Shown here one piece after another: positions 58,616 to 64,000 of a DNA stretch of 64,000 bases. Under the pieces are notes generated by a model. That model was given only the letters and a program-made list of their open reading frames with translations. It searched no databases and was not told the origin of the DNA. The stretch is from NCBI RefSeq assembly GCF_038007285.1, contig NZ_JBBOWX010000002.1:176999-240998 (forward strand), read 5' to 3'. The stretch's first letter is position 1. Each line of letters begins with the position of its first letter. A program made the position numbers and the translations under genes. The stretch is from Sporosarcina sp. FSL K6-3457 (GTDB lineage: Bacteria; Bacillota; Bacilli; Bacillales_A; Planococcaceae).

Positions 58616-61600
58616 ATGAAAATAAGTGACTTTTCCATAAAAAGACCCGTCTTTACGATTGTGACCATGTTTCTAGTCATTATTCTTGGAGCAGTGTCAT
58701 TTTTTCGCATACCAGTAACGCTGATTCCGGAATTGAACCCACCAATTGCTGTAGTTGTGACAAGCTATCCGGGAGCATCACCTGCAGAGGTGAGTGAGAA
58801 ATTAACGAAACCACTTGAAAATAGTTTGTCGACTGCGCCAGGATTGAAATCGATGCAATCCTCTTCTCAGGAAGGCTCGAATTTCATCTTGTTGATGTTT
58901 GACTGGTCGACGAATATTGACGATGTGCAGCTTGATATTATGCAGCGCGTGGATCAAGTGCCTGTTCCAGATGGAGCCAATAAACCAAGGTTTATGAAAT
59001 TTGACCCGTCTCAGTTTCCGGTTATTCAGCTGTCGTTACGGGCCACAACAGATGAAGCTGATATTCGAAAAATTGCAGAACAGCTGGAAACAGAATTACG
59101 ACGGACAGAAGGTGTCGCGAGTGTAACGGTTTCGGGGAAATTAGTAGAAGAGGTACAAATTATACTGGATCCGCAACAGCTGGAGACAAATGGGCTTGCG
59201 CAATCGGATATTGTCCAAATGCTACAAGCGAACAATGTGTCGATGCCGGGTGAGCCGATTGAGACGCCAGATGGTCAACAGCTCACGACTCGTATTTTGA
59301 GTACGCTAACGACGATATCTGATATTCGAGGTGTCATTGTCAGTACGAATCCCTTTACGGGAGACAACATAACCATTGGTGATGTCGCAGACGTCGCGCT
59401 TGTTGAAGCCGATTCAACTACAATTACGCGTGCCAATGAGGAGCAGGCTGTTCTAATGTCTGTATTACAAGAGTCAGGCTCAAACACGGCGGATGTCTCC
59501 ACGGCCTTTAAAGAAGCGCTGGATACACTGCTCGAAAAGGACGAGTTTCAAGGGATAGAGTCTGACATCCTGTTTGACCAAGGTGATTATGTCAAGCTGG
59601 CCATTAATAATATTGGTCAATCCCTCATACTCGGCGGTATTTTCGCAATGCTTATTTTGTTCTTGTTCCTACGGGGCATAAAAAGTCCAATTATTATTGG
59701 GATTGCCATTCCTTATTCTGTCATTGTCACATTTGTATTGATGTACTTTGCCAACTTCTCACTCAATATTATGACGCTTGGTGCGCTGGCACTTGGTATT
59801 GGGATGTTAGTCGATAATGCCATTGTGGTCATTGAAAATATTGAACGGCATTTAGCGATGGGCAAGGAGCCGAAGCAGGCTGCATCTGATGGGACGAAAG
59901 AGGTTGGCGGAGCAATCACAGCTTCGACCTTGACGACATTAGCTGTGTTTGTGCCGGTCATTTTCATCAGCGGCTTGATTGGTCAAATTTTCACAGAGTT
60001 TGCGTTGACGATTTCGTTTAGTTTGTTTGCGTCGCTCGTCGTTGCTTTGACGGTTGTGCCGATGATGGCTGGTCATTTATTGAAGAAGCCTAGAAAAAAT
60101 ATTGAAGCGCGGAGACGTCGTTCGAAAACATTAGGAAACTTTGAGAAATCGGTGAAATGGACGTTAAAATATCGATTCGTTGTACTGTTTGTCACAGTGG
60201 CTCTCCTTGTAGTCAGTGGCTTTGGTTTATTCAAAGTAGGGACTGAATTTTTACCGGCAACGGACGAAGGGTTTGTCAGTGTTTCGGTGAAATTGCCGAA
60301 TGGCTCCTCGCCAACAGTGACAGATGATGTAGTGAAACGCATTGAAGCACAGCTGAAGGACGAACCGGACGTTGAAGTGTATGTCAGTCTCGTCGGTGGT
60401 ACGCAAGAAGGTATGGCGCAAGGGTCATCCAAAGCGAATGTGGCTGAAATTTATGTTAAGCTTGTGCCGCTTGCACAGAGAGAACGATCTATTTTTGAGT
60501 TTGTAGATGCTGTGCAACCAAAGGTGTTGCAGGAAGTAGGAGACGAAGCGAGGATTGGCTTTGTCATGCAAACAGCAGCAGGCTCTAGTCCGAATACATT
60601 GTCATTTGCATTGAATGACACGAATGAAGCCCGATTACATGAAGCGGTGATGGAGTTGAACCATGAACTTGCTGCGCTTGATTTGGTGATGGAGGTAACG
60701 AATAACTTACAAAATACGGTGGATGAAATCCAAATTGAAGTAGACCGCGACAAAGCAGCAACTCGAGGATTGACACCGTATCAGATTGCCCAAACGGTCA
60801 ATAGTGTCACGCGCGGTTCATTTGCCACACAAATTATCGGCAAAAATGAAGAAGTATTTGCGGTAAATGTGCAATATGATAAGAAGTTCCGCAATAGTAT
60901 AGAGCGCTTGAAAAAGTTGAAGTTACGGACGCAAGCAGGGACTTTCGTGGCGCTAAGCGAAGTAGCGAGTGTGACGATTGCGGAAGGACCGGTGTCCATT
61001 CAACGTGTCGATCAAGCACACTCGGTGACCTTTAATGTGAAATATGAGTCAACGCAATCACTTGGAGATATGACGAAGAAAGTAAATGCTTTAATTGCAG
61101 AGCTAGGTATGTCGAAGGAAATTGAACTGACCTATAGTGGGGATCGAGAATTGTTTGAAAGTGCGATTGACGATATGCTAATGGCGCTTGCGCTCGCTGT
61201 AGTGCTCGTTTATATTGTGATGGCGGCACAGTTTGAATCATTCAAATATCCATTTGTTATTATGTTCTCTGTTCCTTTAATGGTCATTGGTGTAGCGGCG
61301 GGCTTGTATATGACAAATACGCCAATTAGTGTGACAGCTATTATCGGAATTCTCGTTCTCGTTGGGATTGTCGTCAATAATGGGATTGTCCTTGTTGACT
61401 ATATTAATCAGCGTAAGGAGGCAGGGTTTAGCTCGTATGATGCGATTATTGCTGCGGTAAGGGATCGGTTGCGTCCAATTCTGATGACGGCACTGACGAC
61501 AATTTTAGGCCTGTTACCGTTAGCGCTAGGGCTCGGTGAGGGAACGGAAATGAATCAGCCGATGGGCATTGCTGTCATAGGTGGTTTATTAAGTTCAACA

Positions 61601-61681
61601 TTGCTGACACTGTATATAGTGCCGATTATTTATAGCTTGTTTGACAAGGAAACGAGAAAGCGTGCGGTAGGGGATAAATGA
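58616..61681 (+). CDS. RND family multidrug efflux transporter (AcrB/SwrC-like)
   Basis: This 1021-residue inner-membrane proton-driven pump of the HAE-1 group has an N-terminal amphipathic start MKISDFSIKRPVFTIVTMF. A large loop follows, then TM4 with GALALGIGMLVDNAIVVIENI (the proton-relay DN pair). The second half repeats the fold (GTEFLPATDEGFVSV, IGILVLVGIVVNNGIVLVDYI). It resembles B. subtilis SwrC (YerP), which exports surfactin-like compounds. No fusion protein or outer channel gene is nearby, as usual for Firmicutes. It has no ribosome binding site within 20 bases, because the IscB element ends immediately before its ATG. Confidence 0.93.
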   Translation: MKISDFSIKRPVFTIVTMFLVIILGAVSFFRIPVTLIPELNPPIAVVVTSYPGASPAEVSEKLTKPLENSLSTAPGLKSMQSSSQEGSNFILLMFDWSTNIDDVQLDIMQRVDQVPVPDGANKPRFMKFDPSQFPVIQLSLRATTDEADIRKIAEQLETELRRTEGVASVTVSGKLVEEVQIILDPQQLETNGLAQSDIVQMLQANNVSMPGEPIETPDGQQLTTRILSTLTTISDIRGVIVSTNPFTGDNITIGDVADVALVEADSTTITRANEEQAVLMSVLQESGSNTADVSTAFKEALDTLLEKDEFQGIESDILFDQGDYVKLAINNIGQSLILGGIFAMLILFLFLRGIKSPIIIGIAIPYSVIVTFVLMYFANFSLNIMTLGALALGIGMLVDNAIVVIENIERHLAMGKEPKQAASDGTKEVGGAITASTLTTLAVFVPVIFISGLIGQIFTEFALTISFSLFASLVVALTVVPMMAGHLLKKPRKNIEARRRRSKTLGNFEKSVKWTLKYRFVVLFVTVALLVVSGFGLFKVGTEFLPATDEGFVSVSVKLPNGSSPTVTDDVVKRIEAQLKDEPDVEVYVSLVGGTQEGMAQGSSKANVAEIYVKLVPLAQRERSIFEFVDAVQPKVLQEVGDEARIGFVMQTAAGSSPNTLSFALNDTNEARLHEAVMELNHELAALDLVMEVTNNLQNTVDEIQIEVDRDKAATRGLTPYQIAQTVNSVTRGSFATQIIGKNEEVFAVNVQYDKKFRNSIERLKKLKLRTQAGTFVALSEVASVTIAEGPVSIQRVDQAHSVTFNVKYESTQSLGDMTKKVNALIAELGMSKEIELTYSGDRELFESAIDDMLMALALAVVLVYIVMAAQFESFKYPFVIMFSVPLMVIGVAAGLYMTNTPISVTAIIGILVLVGIVVNNGIVLVDYINQRKEAGFSSYDAIIAAVRDRLRPILMTALTTILGLLPLALGLGEGTEMNQPMGIAVIGGLLSSTLLTLYIVPIIYSLFDKETRKRAVGDK

Positions 61682-61686
61682 TGGAG

Positions 61687-61716
61687 GAGCTTCCTGTAAT
61701 GGGGGGCTTTTTCTAG
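61687..61716 (+). terminator. Terminator of the RND gene
   Basis: AGCTTCC-tgtaatg-GGGGGCT (G-U pairs) followed by TTTTTCT. Confidence 0.6.
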
Positions 61717-61778
61717 TCTGAATATTCTTCCAACAGTGAAATTCCGGTGTTATACTAGTAAAACAAGGGGGCGATTAT

Positions 61779-62867
61779 ATGCAAGCTCATTTTTTTACGG
61801 GATTCCCAGGTTTTATCGCAACGGAGTTAATAAAGGAATTGGTGCGTGTTGGGCAAGTGGGGAGATTGTATGCGGTTGTGCAAGCGGAGCAGGAGCAGCT
61901 GGCAAAGGATAAAGCAGCCTCGATGATGACGGAGATGGATGCTGAGATTCCTTTTGACATCATCGTTGGAGATATCACGCAAGTGAATCTAGGGATGACT
62001 CAGCAGGTCGTGAACCAGTTGTATGGAGAAACGTTAACGGTTTGGCATTTGGCGGCGATTTATGATTTGGCTGTTAAAGCGGAAATTGCTTGGAACGTCA
62101 ATGTGGAGGGAACAAGGCAGGTCAATGAGTTTGTACGTAGTCATTCTTCTATTACGCGTTACATGTACTTCAGCACAGCTTACGTGGCGGGAAAACGAGA
62201 GGGGCTATTGCTTGAAACGGAATTGGTACGCCCAGATGCCTTCAAAAATCATTATGAAGAGACAAAATTTGAAGCAGAATTACTTGTGGAGGAACTGAAG
62301 TCCAGTGTGGCTGTGACGATTATCCGTCCGGGAATCGTGCGCGGTCATTCTAAAACAGGGCAGACCATTAAGTTTGATGGACCTTATTTTTTCATGAATA
62401 TGATTGATCGTCTAAAATGGATGCCTATTATTCCATACGTAGGAAAGACTGAAGTGTGTATAAATGTCGTGCCGATTGACTATATTATTCATGCAACGGT
62501 CTTTCTCGCGAGTAAAGTAGAGGCGGCAGGGCAAACCGTCCATTTAACAGATCCATCACCTCATCCAATTGAGGAGGTTTATAAGGCGATGGTTGTGGAG
62601 CTGACAGGGAAAAGTCCGAAGGGAAGACTGCCTTATAGGATAGCTCAAACGGGGCTGTCGTCGATTCGGCTACAACGTAAACTAGGTGTTGAAGCGGAAA
62701 CGATTGATTATTTACTATGGAATGGAACATTTGATACGTGGAATGCACAAAGGCTTCTCGAAGGAAGTGGCATTAGCTGTGCTGACTTTCTCGAATCTAT
62801 TCCCTCTATGACAGCATTTTATGAGAAAAATAAAAAAAATCCTGATTTTCATATAAAAATCGGATGA
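61779..62867 (+). CDS. Extended SDR family oxidoreductase (fatty acyl reductase-like)
   Basis: This 362-residue NAD(P)-binding protein has HFFTGFPGFIATELIKEL (TGxxGxxA), the DI segment for NAD, VWHLAAIYDLAV and the catalytic tyrosine/lysine pair in the YEETKFEAE stretch. IRPGIVRGHSKTG and VVPIDYIIHA follow. It resembles the NAD-binding domain of thioester reductases and male-sterility proteins. Substrate unknown. AAGGGGGCG precedes the ATG. A small terminator is embedded in its last codons. Confidence 0.8.
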   Translation: MQAHFFTGFPGFIATELIKELVRVGQVGRLYAVVQAEQEQLAKDKAASMMTEMDAEIPFDIIVGDITQVNLGMTQQVVNQLYGETLTVWHLAAIYDLAVKAEIAWNVNVEGTRQVNEFVRSHSSITRYMYFSTAYVAGKREGLLLETELVRPDAFKNHYEETKFEAELLVEELKSSVAVTIIRPGIVRGHSKTGQTIKFDGPYFFMNMIDRLKWMPIIPYVGKTEVCINVVPIDYIIHATVFLASKVEAAGQTVHLTDPSPHPIEEVYKAMVVELTGKSPKGRLPYRIAQTGLSSIRLQRKLGVEAETIDYLLWNGTFDTWNAQRLLEGSGISCADFLESIPSMTAFYEKNKKNPDFHIKIG

Positions 62868-62868
62868 C
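62838..62868 (+). terminator. Terminator at the SDR stop
   Basis: ATCCTGATTTT and AAAATCGGAT pair (one bulge) over the last codons; TTATTGTTTT follows. Confidence 0.65.
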
Positions 62869-62897
62869 TTATTGTTTTACATTTATGAATGAGGTGG

Positions 62898-62903
62898 TAT
62901 AAT
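62898..62903 (+). promoter_or_regulatory. -10 element of the riboswitch promoter
   Basis: TGGTATAAT, a perfect -10 hexamer with a TG-like extension, about 45 bases before the aptamer. The -35 is weak. Confidence 0.5.
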
Positions 62904-62945
62904 GAAACAAAAGTACCCAACAACTTAATAAACTTTGACATCATG

Positions 62946-63090
62946 TCAAGGGGGAGTAGCTTTAGGGAAACCTATTTCATAGTCGTCAATACATGGCTGA
63001 CGCCATCGGTTATGATAGCTAGACTTTTGTAAACCAAAATTCTGACTTAGCGAGACCTTTGCCTTTTATTAGGTGAGGGTCTTTTTTGTT
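62946..63090 (+). promoter_or_regulatory. yybP-ykoY manganese riboswitch
   Basis: The aptamer hallmarks AGGGGGAGTAGC, a GTCGTCAATACATGGCTGACGCC core and a 3' GCGAGACC are present in order. The expression platform is a terminator, AGACCTTTGCCT pairing with AGGTGAGGGTCT followed by TTTTTT (63053-63086). In this family Mn2+ binding opens the terminator and turns on Mn2+ export or related genes. Confidence 0.93.
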
Positions 63091-63116
63091 TGAAAAAAAG
63101 TGTAGGAGGAATGGTT

Positions 63117-63884
63117 TTGGAAGCAATATTATTGGAATACGCGTGGGTACTCGTTGTACTGATTGTACTGGAAGGATTATTGGCAGCAGATAATGCGGTA
63201 GTTATGGCAGTTATGGTGAAGCATTTACCGCGTGAGCAACAAAAGAAAGCCCTATTTTACGGATTATTAGGTGCGTTTGTGTTCCGTTTTGCTGCGTTAT
63301 TTATGATTACGTTACTTGTAGATATTTGGCAAATACAAGCATTAGGAGCCGCGTATCTGTTGTTTATATCCATTAAAAGTCTTCTAGACCAGCGAAAGAA
63401 TACAGAGGAAGATCCTGAAAAGGATGAAAAACCTCGTAAAGGTTCTGGTTTCTGGATGACTGTATTGAAGGTAGAACTTGCAGATATCGCATTTGCATTA
63501 GACTCAATGTTGGCTGCGGTTGCACTGGCAATCACACTTCCAGCGCTAGGTAATTTCGATATCGGTGGCATCAATGGTGGTCAATTTATCGTTATGCTAT
63601 TGGGTGGTATTATCGGATTGATCATTATGCGTTTCGCAGCTCGTCAGTTCGTTGTGTTGTTAGAGAAATACCCATCATTAGAAACAGCAGCCTTTTTGAT
63701 TGTCGGTTGGGTAGGTATCAAATTGGTCGTGCTTACGCTAGCACATCCAAAATTACAAATCATTGACGTAGGGTTCCCACATTCGACTGGATGGAAATTA
63801 ACATTCTGGATTGTCCTTGTTGGAATTGTTATTGGTGGTTATTTGTTTGGTGTAAGGAATAGTCGTAAGGAAAATAAAAAATAA
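63117..63884 (+). CDS. TerC/Alx family membrane protein, probable manganese exporter
   Basis: This protein of about 255 residues has seven hydrophobic segments with the TerC motif WVLVVLIVLEGLLAADNAVVMA and the repeated FALDSMLAAVALAIT. The paired Asp residues are implicated in metal transport. It is preceded by the Mn riboswitch, like B. subtilis ykoY. AGGAGG ends one base before ATG 63111 but seven bases before TTG 63117, and homologues begin right there, so I favour the TTG start. Confidence 0.9.
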   Translation: MEAILLEYAWVLVVLIVLEGLLAADNAVVMAVMVKHLPREQQKKALFYGLLGAFVFRFAALFMITLLVDIWQIQALGAAYLLFISIKSLLDQRKNTEEDPEKDEKPRKGSGFWMTVLKVELADIAFALDSMLAAVALAITLPALGNFDIGGINGGQFIVMLLGGIIGLIIMRFAARQFVVLLEKYPSLETAAFLIVGWVGIKLVVLTLAHPKLQIIDVGFPHSTGWKLTFWIVLVGIVIGGYLFGVRNSRKENKK

Positions 63885-63889
63885 TATGC

Positions 63890-64000
63890 ATACGCCTGTT
63901 GATTTACCAAGAAGTAACTTAATCAGACGCTAGGCACTCTGTGTATAGTAGCTTTGGTTCGCTGTGGATTGAACGACTTCTATACGATTACCGGGCTATT
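63890..64000. repeat. Dispersed repeat family B, copy 2 (cut by window end)
   Basis: From ACGCCTGTTGATT to ATTACCGGGCTATT this stretch matches the reverse complement of about 37428-37545 almost throughout, with blocks AAGTAACTTAATCA, TTTGGTTCGCTGTGGATT and GAACGACTTCTATACGATTA. In copy 1 an inverted arm continues the palindrome; here it would lie beyond the window. Confidence 0.85.

Overview
The window is a low-GC Firmicute chromosome. Gene content and order (opp operon, spx, mecA, coiA, pepF, spxH, yjbI, cwlQ, yjbL, relQ, nadK, rluD-type, prpE; then cotO, cotZ, a spoVA operon, yjcZ, spoVIF, yjcF, yjcG, yjcH) follow Bacillus subtilis closely. Spore-coat and germinant-channel genes show an endospore former. 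My best guess is Sporosarcina or a related Planococcaceae/Caryophanaceae genus, but nothing in the window proves the genus.

Layout. 1-4417: end of an oligopeptide-binding protein gene and oppBCDF. 4484-8062: a secreted glycosidase-like protein and a chemoreceptor. 8448-13088: Spx redox regulator, MecA adaptor, CoiA and PepF. 13539-15161: a NERD-domain protein, then a 27-unit array of 21-bp repeats. 15235-17218 (minus strand): SpxH adaptor, truncated globin, lytic transglycosylase. 17376-22533: YjbL, RelQ, NAD kinase, a pseudouridine synthase, PrpE, MgtE. 22618-27310: sporulation block (CotO-like, CotZ, a sigma-G-type spoVA operon, YjcZ, SpoVIF). 27359-29830: YjcF/G/H and PgpA. 30021-33654: a TAXI-type TRAP transporter. 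33872-38923: GH10-like protein, second chemoreceptor, amidase. 39342-43665: NAD salvage cluster (Nudix regulator, amidohydrolase, PncB, NadD, a nadE remnant) with a shared palindromic operator. 43695-48135: coiled-coil protein, solitary tRNA-Val-like gene, AlkA, a small ORF, oxidoreductase and aldehyde dehydrogenase. 48161-54645: sensor kinase, M42 peptidase, a MurE outside any dcw cluster, PrfC. 55002-58615: small hypotheticals, a lipoprotein and an IscB (OMEGA nuclease) element. 58616-63884: RND efflux pump, an SDR reductase and a TerC protein behind a yybP-ykoY manganese riboswitch.

The most notable signals are non-coding. (1) Seven copies of one dispersed element (A1-A7) differ in sequence while keeping base-paired arms, which points to a structured RNA or RNA-like mobile palindrome. 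(2) An IscB/omega-RNA element sits exactly before the ATGA that forms the start of the RND pump gene, cutting that gene from its ribosome binding site; its 5' flank is the predicted guide. (3) AATTAAC-N12-GTTAATT occurs at two promoters in the NAD cluster. (4) Two arrays with a 21-bp period, and several further palindromic repeat families (here B/D, C and E), lie between genes. (5) Several genes have a good ribosome binding site followed by ATA or ATC where ATG is expected.

All calls come from reading sequence and translations, with no database search. Start codons were chosen by ribosome-binding-site spacing and remembered family N-termini.
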